64,000 bases of DNA from Oceanospirillum sp047518265 (GTDB lineage Bacteria; Pseudomonadota; Gammaproteobacteria; Pseudomonadales; Halomonadaceae). Below the pieces are notes generated by a model. The model worked only from the letters and a program-made list of their open reading frames with translations, did no database searches and was not told where the DNA came from. The translations under genes and the position numbers were made by a program. Location of the stretch: positions 1-64,000 of the forward strand of contig JAKZRG010000085.1 of assembly GCA_047518265.1 (NCBI GenBank). The letters are read 5' to 3'. Of the stretch, positions 53,376 to 62,554 are shown piece after piece (position 1 is the first letter of the stretch; each line of letters starts with the position of its first letter).

Positions 53376-53978
53376 ATGAACAAAAATAATAATTCATCAA
53401 CCGCTGAGCGAATATTGGATGTTGCCCAAGACCTGCTTCAGCGAAATGGTTATAACGGTTTTAGCTATAAAGATATTGCCGAGCGAGTGGACATTCGTAA
53501 GGCCAGTATCCACTACCACTTTCCCTCTAAAAGCGATCTAGTGATTCGTTTGTGTGAGCGGTATGTGAATCAGTTTATTGATCGTTTGCACCAACTGGAT
53601 CAAAAATATGACAGTCGCTTGCAGCGTATTCAAGAGTTAACTCGCTTTTTTGCTCGTATTATTAAAGATAAAGAAAAGCTCTGCCCTGTAGCCATGTTAT
53701 CGGCTGAGGTAGAAGCTTTACCTTCGGGGGCTAAATCCCATCTACAACGCTTTATTGGGGAGACAGAGCTTTGGTTGGGACAAACATTAAAAGATGGCCA
53801 AAACAATCAAGAGCTGGGGTTTAATGGCAGCTCTCAGTCCCAATCCCGTATTCTATTGGCGACACTGCAAGGTGCTATGTTGATGGCTAGAGCCTCGGGT
53901 GAAAAAGCACATTTTCAGACTATAGCAGATGACCTTATCAGCCAATTACAGCCTGACTCAGCTATGGCTACCGTTTAG
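53376..53978 (+). CDS. TetR/AcrR-family regulator
   Basis: A 200-residue repressor. N-terminal helix-turn-helix (about 10-55): I-L-D-V-A-Q-D-L-L-Q-R-N-G-Y-N-G-F-S-Y-K-D-I-A, then K-A-S-I-H-Y-H-F-P-S-K-S-D-L. The ATG at 53376 is chosen, with AGGAGG eleven bases upstream. The gap before it holds inverted TAGTGCT (53208-53214) and AGCACTA (53256-53262) arms, a possible operator for this protein. The next gene downstream is the TOPRIM-like protein, which it may control. Effector unknown. Confidence 0.9.
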   Translation: MNKNNNSSTAERILDVAQDLLQRNGYNGFSYKDIAERVDIRKASIHYHFPSKSDLVIRLCERYVNQFIDRLHQLDQKYDSRLQRIQELTRFFARIIKDKEKLCPVAMLSAEVEALPSGAKSHLQRFIGETELWLGQTLKDGQNNQELGFNGSSQSQSRILLATLQGAMLMARASGEKAHFQTIADDLISQLQPDSAMATV

Positions 53979-54067
53979 AGTTATCTTTTCCGTATTTCAG
54001 TAAGAAACTTCTACCGGTTACAGGCTTTCGGTATGATGCTCTTTTTCCGGGGGAGTTGAGGTTTCAG

Positions 54068-55093
54068 ATGAGTCAGTCCATAGAGATGAAAGTCGATTGG
54101 CAGGATCCAAAGGTGCAGGTTGCTGCCTTGGATCTATTCCAATCGGGACGTATTGCACTGGATGCAGAAACTGAGAGCCTGATTGGTTTATTAGAGCTTC
54201 AAGGTTGTTTAGCCCAAGGTAATGGGAAAAGCTATGTGTTGACAGCTCGTGGTCAGACGACTCTGCCTAAGCTATTGGATGCTTTCTACCCTTCTTGGCA
54301 AGAAAGAGCTCAAGCCAGAGAAGTGATGACAGAGGCTGAGCAAGATGATTTCCTCCAGCGTTATGCCTTTATTAAAGATAATACGCGTTTTGATCTGCCG
54401 GTTTGGATCAACCAGGAAAGCTATAATAGTTTGTACGGTGGCGATCCTGACGCAGAGGTCAATGCAGAACAAAAAAGCCATCTACCAGAGTTTAAGTTAA
54501 GCAAGGATATTGAATTGCGCTTACGGGGCAGTATGGATATGCACCTGAATCGCAAAATGAATAAGCCTATCCGTTTGGGTGTCCTGCAACAAATGTTCTC
54601 TCATGCCTCTATTCCAGAGCGGGATGCCCATGAGATTACAGATGTCGATGGTGAACAACCTTATATGGTTATGACAGTAGAGAGCTTAGCGGTTTTTAAT
54701 GATCTGGATATTCCCGATCATTTGATGCTTATTTGGACGCCTTTACACTACCCTGATCTGGCTATTCATCTATTAAAGCTGATTCCTCATTATGTACCTC
54801 ATATCCATTTTGGTGATTTAGAACCTAGTAGTTTTGCTTTGGCTGAACTCTTGGCAGAGGAAACGGGCCGTCCTTTACGTCGATTTATGCCAGATTTTTG
54901 GGCGGAATATATGGATTGGTATGGCCGTGATTGTGATGAGTTGAGTGAAAACCATAAAGGGTGTCATTGGTATCAACCCATTAGCTCTAATGAGATGATA
55001 CGAAATCTTATGATGAGAAAGATCTGGTTGCCGCAAACGGCGATTCTATTGGATGCTCGTTTACGTCAAGAATTACAGATGTTGTTAAACTAG
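54068..55093 (+). CDS. Orphan protein with JetD/topo-VI-like TOPRIM signature
   Basis: A 341-residue soluble protein. The C-terminal half reads like the DUF2220/JetD-type TOPRIM fold: Glu205 in M-T-V-E-S-L-A-V-F at the first strand, then F-G-D-L-E-P-S-S-F-A-L-A-E-L-L with Asp250 and Glu252, and a helix with R-P-L-R-R-F-M-P-D. In JetD of Wadjet the equivalent residues bind metal and cut DNA. The N-terminal 70 residues resemble a winged helix. JetA, JetB and JetC are absent, so this is not a standard Wadjet locus. The ATG at 54068 has GAGG upstream. It follows a TetR gene by 90 bp. The fold call is by eye and needs a profile search. Confidence 0.5.
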   Translation: MSQSIEMKVDWQDPKVQVAALDLFQSGRIALDAETESLIGLLELQGCLAQGNGKSYVLTARGQTTLPKLLDAFYPSWQERAQAREVMTEAEQDDFLQRYAFIKDNTRFDLPVWINQESYNSLYGGDPDAEVNAEQKSHLPEFKLSKDIELRLRGSMDMHLNRKMNKPIRLGVLQQMFSHASIPERDAHEITDVDGEQPYMVMTVESLAVFNDLDIPDHLMLIWTPLHYPDLAIHLLKLIPHYVPHIHFGDLEPSSFALAELLAEETGRPLRRFMPDFWAEYMDWYGRDCDELSENHKGCHWYQPISSNEMIRNLMMRKIWLPQTAILLDARLRQELQMLLN

Positions 55094-55131
55094 CCTTTCG
55101 TTCCTCCTCTCTTCCTCGTAAGTGTCCCATG

Positions 55132-55163
55132 GGGTTCTAAGCTTAAAGCTTGTTTTAGAGCCC
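55132..55163 (+). terminator. Probable terminator after the TOPRIM-like gene
   Basis: GGGTTCTAA pairs with TTAGAGCCC (one G-T pair), with a 14-base loop, then TTTAAAATCGTTTTT. It lies in the 311-bp gap before the response-regulator gene, which otherwise shows no ORF I can support. Confidence 0.65.
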
Positions 55164-55404
55164 TTTAAAATCGTTTTTAACCCCCTCTATTTTGCATTGA
55201 TAAGAAAACGGGTAAAAATAGGGTAATACTCAGTGTTCGACCGAGATTGAGTTTATATCTGATGTCATTTATCTTGAAAGAGTAGATGCTTCACGAATAT
55301 GTGAATTTCGGTCTATCTTTAACTGTAAGGTGGCATTGATCTGTGTTGTTAAATCATGTTTTTCTCTTAATCGGTAGTGTAGGACTCGTGTGGGAGGCAA
55401 GGAA

Positions 55405-56940
55405 ATGAGTGAGGGCTTTTTGTTTGCCAATGAAGAGACTTTAGGGAAACAGCAAAATACTCCCGCCCAAGAGAAGCCTTGGAAAATCATGATTGTGGAT
55501 GATGATCCAGCGGTGCATCAAGTGACTAAGATGGTGATGTCTGGTTTCAGTTTTGATGATCGATCCGTAAAATTTCTAAGTGCTTTCAGTGGTCGTGAAG
55601 CTAAGGACATGATTGCAGAAGAAGATGATGTTGCTCTTATTCTGCTTGATGTGGTGATGGAAGAGGATGACGCCGGGTTGGATGTTGCCCGCTATATTCG
55701 TCAGGAGTTGCACAATAATATTACTCGTATTGTTCTGCGTACGGGACAACCAGGGCAAGCACCAGAAGATGATGTTATTCGTAACTATGATATCAATGAC
55801 TACAAAGATAAAACGGAACTGACAAAGACTAAGTTGGTGACTTTGTTTTATTCTGCTCTGCGTTCTTATCGTGATATTTGTATGATCAATGAGAGCCGAG
55901 GAGGCTTGCATCGCGTCATTCAGGCGATTACGAGTGTGCATGATCCTGAGTCTTTAAAGCAGTTTTCTTCTGCTATTCTTGGTCAAATTCTGAATTTATT
56001 ATCATTACCCGCTGATGCCGTTTTTTGTCACTCCCTGAGTACTTTTTCGGTACAAAATGCGGGTAACTTTAAGGTGATGGCTGCTACAGGGCAGCTGCAA
56101 GAGTTACTGGACAATGACTTTTCTGTAATCGATCCCCGTATTGCATCTGCTTTTGGTGAAGCATTGGATATGCGTCGCTGCCATTATGGTGATGACTATT
56201 TTATCGGCTTTTATCAAAGTGCCAGAGGTAGCGAAAGCCTTCTTTATGTAAAGAGTGAGCGCGAGATCCCCTTAGCGGATCGACAGTTATTGGAGTTATA
56301 CGCTGATAATGTGGCAAACACTTACGACAGTTTATTGTTAACTGAGAAGGCGAAGCTGTCTCAGAAAAGCTTATTGCATATATTGTCTGGGGCGATTAAA
56401 AGTCACTCTGTACAGCCAGATGCTCATGTGCGTCGGGTGGGAGATATTGCTGCGCTATTAGCTAGCGAGTCAGGTCTAAATGAGTTTGAGGTTGAGCTGA
56501 TTCGTATGGCAGCACCTTTGCATGATGCCGGTAATGTCGCGTTGGCAAATAGCTTGGTTTGTCATACCGGAGTTTACAGTGATGATGAACGTCAGCAGAT
56601 GCAACAGCATACGGTTTTGGGGCAGCAGTTGCTGAGCCATTCTGATGAGCAAGTTATGCAGCTTGCGGCAATAATCGCAGCACAACACCATGAAGCTTGG
56701 GATGGTAATGGTTACCCAGGACACATTCAGGGAGAGAATATTCATATTGCAGGGCGTATTACAGCCCTAGCTGATACTGTGGATGCACTCTGTCAGAATC
56801 GACCAGATAGGCCTGCCTTCTCATTTGATGATGCATTTGACTTGATTAAGCAGGCATCAGGCCAGCGCTTTGACCCACGTTTAGTCGAAGTTTTATTAGT
56901 CAATCGGACTCGAATCGAGGCTATTTTGTCTGAACAGTGA
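55405..56940 (+). CDS. Response regulator with DUF3369 and HD-GYP domains
   Basis: A 511-residue cytoplasmic protein. Receiver domain about 28-150 with D-D-D and the phospho-acceptor Asp82 in L-L-D-V-V-M; a central DUF3369 domain about 165-310; an HD-GYP domain about 325-510. The start at 55405 is set by GGAGG/AAGGAA upstream. H-D-A-G-N replaces the usual H-D-I-G-K, so the conserved lysine after HD is lost, while H-H-E-A-W-D-G-N-G-Y-P is kept. Whether it still cleaves c-di-GMP is uncertain. The kinase downstream is the likely phosphodonor. Confidence 0.9.
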   Translation: MSEGFLFANEETLGKQQNTPAQEKPWKIMIVDDDPAVHQVTKMVMSGFSFDDRSVKFLSAFSGREAKDMIAEEDDVALILLDVVMEEDDAGLDVARYIRQELHNNITRIVLRTGQPGQAPEDDVIRNYDINDYKDKTELTKTKLVTLFYSALRSYRDICMINESRGGLHRVIQAITSVHDPESLKQFSSAILGQILNLLSLPADAVFCHSLSTFSVQNAGNFKVMAATGQLQELLDNDFSVIDPRIASAFGEALDMRRCHYGDDYFIGFYQSARGSESLLYVKSEREIPLADRQLLELYADNVANTYDSLLLTEKAKLSQKSLLHILSGAIKSHSVQPDAHVRRVGDIAALLASESGLNEFEVELIRMAAPLHDAGNVALANSLVCHTGVYSDDERQQMQQHTVLGQQLLSHSDEQVMQLAAIIAAQHHEAWDGNGYPGHIQGENIHIAGRITALADTVDALCQNRPDRPAFSFDDAFDLIKQASGQRFDPRLVEVLLVNRTRIEAILSEQ

Positions 56941-56948
56941 CAGGTGTT

Positions 56949-57050
56949 GTCTAGAAGTAGTCATTGCCTAGAAATAGAGACTGTCTATATCTAGGTGCGG
57001 TCTATAAATAGGTACGGTCTATAAATAGGTATAGCCTATAAAGGAAAATA
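56949..57050. repeat. 17-bp tandem repeat (six degenerate copies)
   Basis: Six head-to-tail units of 17 bases start at 56949, 56966, 56983, 57000, 57017 and 57034. The central pair are GTCTATAAATAGGTACG and GTCTATAAATAGGTATA; outer copies drift but keep G-T/C-C-T-A and A-T-A/T-A-G. It fills the gap between the response-regulator stop and the kinase start and each unit contains a TATAAA-like element. A DnaA-type TTATCCACA follows at 57066-57074. Confidence 0.85.
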
Positions 57051-57136
57051 GGCTGTTCTAAAAGATTATCCACAAATAACTTCCCATTGTGGAGGTTTGT
57101 GAAGGGTTATCTACCAGTGATATTCAGAGGTGACAG

Positions 57137-57955
57137 ATGACTGATCAACAAGGGCAGATCCAATCTTTGCAAGAAGAAATCTGCCGTTTGCATCAACAGC
57201 TGATGGAGCAGGATGCACTCGCGTCTATTGGTGCTTTGGTTCCAGGTGTCACTCATGAAGTGAATACACCTCTAGGCGTCAGTGTCACTAGTCTGAGTTA
57301 TATTCAGGATGAAATGAAAGAGGTTGAGCAACTGTATCGTTCTGGTGAACTTACCGAGCAAAACTTAAAGGACTATTTTAATACTTGCCATGAGGTAGTG
57401 AATTTACTGGATAAAAATCTACGCCGCGCAACCCAGTTGATTCAGAGCTTTAAATCTATTGCTGCCAATCAAGCGGTGGCTGAGATCAGTGATTTTGCAT
57501 TATTAGATTTGCTGAGAGATGTCTCCACCAGTTTAAGGCATGAAACGAAGCGTTTTGTAAAAGACGTCTCACTGGAGTGCGATGGAGAGATCCGTTTGGT
57601 CAGTGACGCTGGGGCTTTAATTCAAGTCTTGAGTAATCTGTTGATGAATACTATTCGGCATGGTTTTGATGAAGGCGCTGATGCTAATAATGGTCGTATT
57701 GACATTCGTTGTCAGCAAACGGATGGTTTACTCACCATGGTGTATGAAGACAATGGCAAGGGTATTGATTCTGCAATTGCGGCTAAGATTTTTGAACCTT
57801 ATTTTACTACTCGGCGGGGAGCTGGGGGGACAGGTTTGGGGCTATCAATTGCCAGAGAGCTGATGACAAAACGTTTGGCAGGAGAAATCCAGTTAAACTT
57901 GGAAGTCGATGCCGGGGCGGGTTTTATATTAACAATGCCGCTAGACCTTCGATAA
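57137..57955 (+). CDS. Soluble sensor histidine kinase
   Basis: A 272-residue kinase with no membrane segment and no sensory domain. A short coiled coil (about 4-25) leads to the H-box G-V-T-H40-E-V-N-T-P-L-G; the ATPase domain has L-M-N-T-I-R-H, D-N-G-K-G-I, F-E-P-Y-F-T-T and G-G-T-G-L-G-L. Kinases of this minimal kind often pair with DUF3369 HD-GYP regulators, here the gene upstream. A separate 196-bp gap with tandem repeats lies between them. What it senses must come from a partner. Confidence 0.93.
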   Translation: MTDQQGQIQSLQEEICRLHQQLMEQDALASIGALVPGVTHEVNTPLGVSVTSLSYIQDEMKEVEQLYRSGELTEQNLKDYFNTCHEVVNLLDKNLRRATQLIQSFKSIAANQAVAEISDFALLDLLRDVSTSLRHETKRFVKDVSLECDGEIRLVSDAGALIQVLSNLLMNTIRHGFDEGADANNGRIDIRCQQTDGLLTMVYEDNGKGIDSAIAAKIFEPYFTTRRGAGGTGLGLSIARELMTKRLAGEIQLNLEVDAGAGFILTMPLDLR

Positions 57956-58112
57956 TCAAAGTAGGGGGAAGGTAAGGTAATTATGAAAAATAATTGTATA
58001 TCATAAAGTTATATATGATTGATGTTTAGACTTTGGGCTGTAAAACCAAAGTATTAGACAAATTCGGGTGAGTATGGTTATCTAGATGCCGATTCCGGCA
58101 AAGGAGGCCATG

Positions 58113-58757
58113 ATGACCGGAAAGTTTATACAGCAGCTCATTCCCTCTCAAAGCAATACTTGTAATCAGTGCCAATCGAAAATAGCACCGTGTAGTTGTG
58201 CATCCTGTCACTCCAATCAACTATTGTTTAAACCCTTGCAGCAGGTCTTACCCGTACTTCTGTTATCGGCACTTTTTATTTGGTTTCTAATTTATTCTTT
58301 TTTTGCTGATACCGTACCCGTGGTGGAAGAGCGAAAGGTCTTTTTACCTAAAGAATGTCGATATTTAAGCCATCTATATCTTGATGCTGAGTTGTATCAG
58401 CCGGTGTTGACTGACAGGATGGCTTGTATGAGCTCTGTGCGTTATTTTGGCTATCAAAAACAGCATGCCATTCGTTATACCGCTTTAGGGACCGCTCAGG
58501 AAGTTAATGAAATGCGTTTGTCTCTACGGGCGGGGAGTAGTGAAAAAGATAAGGCTATCAGTGAGCTAATTCGTTTTGGTAATAGTCTTTCTCTACCAAC
58601 AACAGGTCATGCAATGCCTTTGTCTGTAGGGCGTCATTTAAGGGAAGGGAAACTTGGTCATTGGCAGTTGGATGATTTTGTTCTATTACTGGTACATCGA
58701 CCAAATACATCATCACCACAAGAGATACAGATTATCTTACGCAAGGCGGTTAAATAA
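58113..58757 (+). CDS. Membrane protein with N-terminal Cys-rich knuckle, unknown
   Basis: A 214-residue protein I do not recognise. AAAGGAGG with a 5-bp gap decides the ATG at 58113. The N-terminal 40 residues hold five cysteines arranged C-x2-C, then C-x-C-x2-C (residues about 16-31), likely a zinc knuckle; one membrane helix follows at about 47-68, and the remaining 145 residues should be periplasmic. That layout resembles zinc-ribbon membrane anchors of secretion or envelope-stress systems, but no family can be named. It may be in one unit with the kinase upstream. Confidence 0.65.
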   Translation: MTGKFIQQLIPSQSNTCNQCQSKIAPCSCASCHSNQLLFKPLQQVLPVLLLSALFIWFLIYSFFADTVPVVEERKVFLPKECRYLSHLYLDAELYQPVLTDRMACMSSVRYFGYQKQHAIRYTALGTAQEVNEMRLSLRAGSSEKDKAISELIRFGNSLSLPTTGHAMPLSVGRHLREGKLGHWQLDDFVLLLVHRPNTSSPQEIQIILRKAVK

Positions 58758-58827
58758 TCAGTACCTCTTATTGAAAGCTCTCTGAGTTCAACTTTCTGCT
58801 TAGGACGATTTACTTAGGGCGATGGTT

Positions 58828-60540
58828 TTATCTTTTCGGGCTTTTATCTTTTCGGCCAGAAAGAGTCCCTAAACCATGATTAATAGCCTGTGAAACGCTA
58901 CGGAAGGTATTGTAATAAGATTGACTCATTTCTTTATCTCCCCCTTTATTATCCGCATATAAAATACCGGACGCCATACCTCTTACGCTGACTGTTGCGA
59001 GCATAAATTCATTTGGGTTATCCAAGGTTTGCCATAGCTCGGCAGGAATTTCACCGGATAGTTTTTTGATTTTTTGAGGCGTAACCCATAAGGCCGAAGG
59101 CTTATTCATCAATTTGCCAAACAGGTGCTCAATTTCTGCGTCGACTTCCATTACGGCGAAAGGAGAATTATCTTCAAAGCCTTTGGCGTAAACGCCTTTC
59201 ACCGCGCCTTTTTTACTGCGTGACTTCATAAATAAGATGCAGCGCGTTAGGCCTAAATCAAAATGAAGAACTTGGCTGGCTCCGTCCATAAGCTGGTGAA
59301 TAGAGAAAACCTGATGTTGCTTGACTGTTTGCATATAAAACAGCTTAAACAGTGCCGTTTGCACTTCACTTAGTGGCTGTAATTCTTTTTTCTCTGGAGT
59401 CAGTTTAGCGTGTATCGGTTTAAGAGTAGCCTTCTTACGATTATCTACCGATAGGTCTTTTTTAGCCTTAATTCTCTGGGCTTTAGCCTTATCTATAGAT
59501 TGGGGGCTAGATTTTAGTGGTTCCGAGTGTTGCTGTTTTTTAGGCACGGAACGCTTTGGTAGAGGGGGGTGTAATAGCTTCACCGCAGGAGACCATAGGC
59601 CTGGTAACCCATGAGCGCGGGTATAACGTATTGCATCTTTATGTACCTGGACAATCACCTCTTCTAAAGGCTGATGTAGATAAGCAGATACAATTTTTAA
59701 GGTTCGTAACGTTTGTTGGCTATACCAGCTGACAGCACTGTTTAGGGCTAATGAGTGTGCTAGAACTGCGCCAAAGCCTGGGGTTTGCATAAATACACCC
59801 TGAGCTTTTGGGGTCTCAGGTGCAACATTTGTAATCCATGCACAACGGGTGAGTTTGCCTAACATACGAGGTTTGGGCGTCAGCAGTTGGGATAGATTAT
59901 TGGTTGTAAATTTGCTTAGTCGCCAATAAGGCAGCATAGATTGAGTCAACTGCTGGCAGGTACAACCTAGAATATCCTGCTCGACATGAGAACGACTTTC
60001 TCCCTGTTGTACTCTCTGCTCAATGGCGTGATAGCTTTTAGGAGAGGCTAGGGATAAATACCAGTAAACGGAACTAAGCCTTAGCGTCATCCAATAATTG
60101 GCTTCACCGCTGCCAGGAATCTTTTTCTCTGCCCAGCTGGCAGCTAAGCTTGCTGCGTGCAAACTAGTATTAAGTGCCTGTAAAAAAGCATTATGAGCCG
60201 TCTTTAGGGGGGAAAAATGGATATATTTAATATTTTTCAGGATAGGCCGTAATTTATCCATTCCCATTAATGACATGGCATGAGGGAGTGACATCACATC
60301 ATTGTCAGGGTTGGTGCTGAGCTTATTGGCATGAGAGAGGATCTGAAAGGCTAAGACAGGATCTTCTGCAATAATCTTTTCCAGATCACTTAAAGCACAA
60401 TCTGCCTTTTTAAGCATCTGAGTCAATTCATGGCCGGTTCTACCCAACGCGGGCAAGGATACCTGCAAGAGCTGTTTTCGCCAGTGGGTGAGTCCTTTTT
60501 TGTCCTGATCATTTGAAGATACTTGAGAGGTAGCCGCCAT
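58828..60540 (-). CDS. HDOD-domain protein
   Basis: A 570-residue cytoplasmic protein. An HDOD domain occupies about 20-215 (L-P-A-L-G-R-T-G-H-E-L, then D-P-V-L-A-F-Q-I-L-S-H-A-N near 60-73), followed by a second helical region, a basic low-complexity linker (about 330-390, many Lys) and a C-terminal GAF-like domain (about 395-560). HDOD proteins act in signalling without enzyme activity. No partner gene is clear; it is transcribed toward the zinc-knuckle membrane protein gene. Confidence 0.82.
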   Translation of the reverse strand: MAATSQVSSNDQDKKGLTHWRKQLLQVSLPALGRTGHELTQMLKKADCALSDLEKIIAEDPVLAFQILSHANKLSTNPDNDVMSLPHAMSLMGMDKLRPILKNIKYIHFSPLKTAHNAFLQALNTSLHAASLAASWAEKKIPGSGEANYWMTLRLSSVYWYLSLASPKSYHAIEQRVQQGESRSHVEQDILGCTCQQLTQSMLPYWRLSKFTTNNLSQLLTPKPRMLGKLTRCAWITNVAPETPKAQGVFMQTPGFGAVLAHSLALNSAVSWYSQQTLRTLKIVSAYLHQPLEEVIVQVHKDAIRYTRAHGLPGLWSPAVKLLHPPLPKRSVPKKQQHSEPLKSSPQSIDKAKAQRIKAKKDLSVDNRKKATLKPIHAKLTPEKKELQPLSEVQTALFKLFYMQTVKQHQVFSIHQLMDGASQVLHFDLGLTRCILFMKSRSKKGAVKGVYAKGFEDNSPFAVMEVDAEIEHLFGKLMNKPSALWVTPQKIKKLSGEIPAELWQTLDNPNEFMLATVSVRGMASGILYADNKGGDKEMSQSYYNTFRSVSQAINHGLGTLSGRKDKSPKR

Positions 60541-60663
60541 GAATAAATCCAGTTAATCAATGCCAAGTTTATGATGCTATTGTATATGACCGTAAACATC
60601 TATTTTAGATTGTAACGTAGAATTGAGACCGCTTTCAGTGTCGTTAAGTGTTTTTCTGCAAAC

Positions 60664-60696
60664 AAAAAAAGCCATAGTATTTCACTATGGCTTTTT
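60664..60696 (-). terminator. Strong terminator after putP
   Basis: A perfect stem AAAAGCCATAGT / ACTATGGCTTTT with a five-base loop, flanked by A7 and T5, so it works on both strands. It lies about 90 bp after the putP stop on the minus strand. Confidence 0.92.
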
Positions 60697-60783
60697 AGGA
60701 GGGGATTACTTTAAAAAAGTGCTAGTGTTTTGTCTGAGTATCATATTGATACTTACTAAAAACAAAAGCTTTGAGGTTTGATA

Positions 60784-62259
60784 TTAGCGATTAACCACCT
60801 GATCGAACTCATTTTGGATTTCTTGAGCGGGTTCAGGGCTGGCTAGGCTCACCACATAGATAGCGATCCAGGCCAGAATGAAGCCCGGTACAATCTCATA
60901 AACGTCAAAAATGCCGCCAGTTAGTTGCTTCCAAACCACAACAGTAATGCCGCCTACTAGGATACCTGCTAGAGCACCGTTACGACTCATGCGTTTCCAG
61001 TATAGAGCGAGAATTAAGGCAGGCCCAAAGGCTGCACCAAAACCGGCCCAAGCATAGGATACCAAGCCCAATACAGAGGAGTCGGGATCACGGGCGAGAA
61101 TCAGGGCGATTACAGCGATACCGACAACTGCCAGGCGACCCACCATAACCAACTCTTTCTGAGACGCATCTTTGCGGAATAATGATTTGTAGAAATCTTC
61201 GGTCAGTGCTGAAGAGGAAACCAGCAACTGGGAATCAGCCGTAGACATTACCGCTGCTAGAATAGCGGCTAAAAGAATACCGGCAACTACAGGGTGGAAT
61301 AGAGCGTTCACCAGTACCATAAAGACCGTTTCGCCGTCTTGCAGGCCACCATCAAGATAACCGATAGCACCAAAGCCGACAAAGGTTGCACCTAGTAGAG
61401 TTAGAGCTGTCCAGCTTGTGGCGATGCGACGGGCGGCAGGAACCTCTTTTTCACTGCGAATAGCGGCAAAACGAGCCAGAATATGAGGCTGACCAAAATA
61501 GCCTAAGCCCCAAGCGGCTAGAGAGATAATAGCGATAGCGCCTAAAGGCTCACCGTCTACACCGTTAAACAATGTCAATAACTCTGGGTTCTTAGCCTCC
61601 ATTGCAGCGAAGGTGGCACCAACACCGCCTATGTCACCAATCAGCATAACAGGGACTAAGACCAGAGCCGCAGCCATCATTAGGCCTTGTACTAAATCCG
61701 TCCAAGATACGGCAAGGAAGCCACCAAAGAAGGTATAGGTAATCACTGCTAGAGTACCGACTAACACAGCGGTGAAATAATCCATACCAAAGACAGTGGC
61801 AAACAATTTACCGCCGGCCACTAGACCAGAACTGGTATAGAACAGGAAGAACATTAGAATAAAGAAGGCAGAAATGATGCGAAGAAGGTGTGAATTATCG
61901 CGGAATCTTTGTTCGAAAAACTCCGGTAAGGTCAAGGAGTCATTGGCTACTTGGCTATATACTCGTAAGCGACCCGCAACAATGTACCAGTTCAACCAAG
62001 TCCCCAGTAAAAGACCAACGGCTAACCAAATAGCTTCCATACCTGACGCTAGAGCATATCCTGGTAGACCTAATAGCAACCAGCCACTCATATCGGATGC
62101 TCCGGCAGATAGCGCAGAAGGCCAAGGGCCTAGGCTGCGACCACCCAGAATATAATCGGATAAATCTTGGGTTTTTCGGTATGCATAAATACCGATACCC
62201 AGCATTAGGGCGATATAGACCACAAAGGTCATGCCGACAATCATGTTCGTTTCTACCAT
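60784..62259 (-). CDS. putP: Sodium/proline symporter PutP
   Basis: Na+-coupled proline permease of the SSS family, 491 residues, with 13 predicted helices. Y-I-L-G-G-R-S-L-G, S-A-G-A-S-D-M-S-G-W-L-L-L-G-L-P-G and the W-T-D-L-V-Q-G block identify it as PutP rather than another SSS member. No putA is nearby. An AraC-type regulator lies 364 bp upstream on the same strand with candidate operator repeats between, so proline uptake is probably under its control. Confidence 0.95.
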   Translation of the reverse strand: MVETNMIVGMTFVVYIALMLGIGIYAYRKTQDLSDYILGGRSLGPWPSALSAGASDMSGWLLLGLPGYALASGMEAIWLAVGLLLGTWLNWYIVAGRLRVYSQVANDSLTLPEFFEQRFRDNSHLLRIISAFFILMFFLFYTSSGLVAGGKLFATVFGMDYFTAVLVGTLAVITYTFFGGFLAVSWTDLVQGLMMAAALVLVPVMLIGDIGGVGATFAAMEAKNPELLTLFNGVDGEPLGAIAIISLAAWGLGYFGQPHILARFAAIRSEKEVPAARRIATSWTALTLLGATFVGFGAIGYLDGGLQDGETVFMVLVNALFHPVVAGILLAAILAAVMSTADSQLLVSSSALTEDFYKSLFRKDASQKELVMVGRLAVVGIAVIALILARDPDSSVLGLVSYAWAGFGAAFGPALILALYWKRMSRNGALAGILVGGITVVVWKQLTGGIFDVYEIVPGFILAWIAIYVVSLASPEPAQEIQNEFDQVVNR

Positions 62260-62554
62260 TGGAGTTTACCTTTATGTGCAGACTCTTTAATTCTTTTTAT
62301 GGGCACACCTAGAGGTGTTTATTTGTTATACCTGCAAGCAGGAATTTATTTTGCCCAGCGGGTTGCACGTCCGTTGAAGTGGGTCTTTTCAATAAACACA
62401 CCTTCGGTATGAGAAGCGGTAAATAAGTGGCAATTTTTTGTTTAGGGTTTTGCCAGTTATCTCACTACCTTGAACAAGCTATGGAAGCTTGATTGATAGC
62501 GCCTCGCATCAGAGCAAATGCAGTCAGGCACTCTATAAACTTGTGAGGATGGGC

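Noticed and set aside
54068..55093. Complete Wadjet system
   Set aside because: Only a JetD-like TOPRIM protein is seen; no SMC-like JetC or kleisin-like JetA/B is near.
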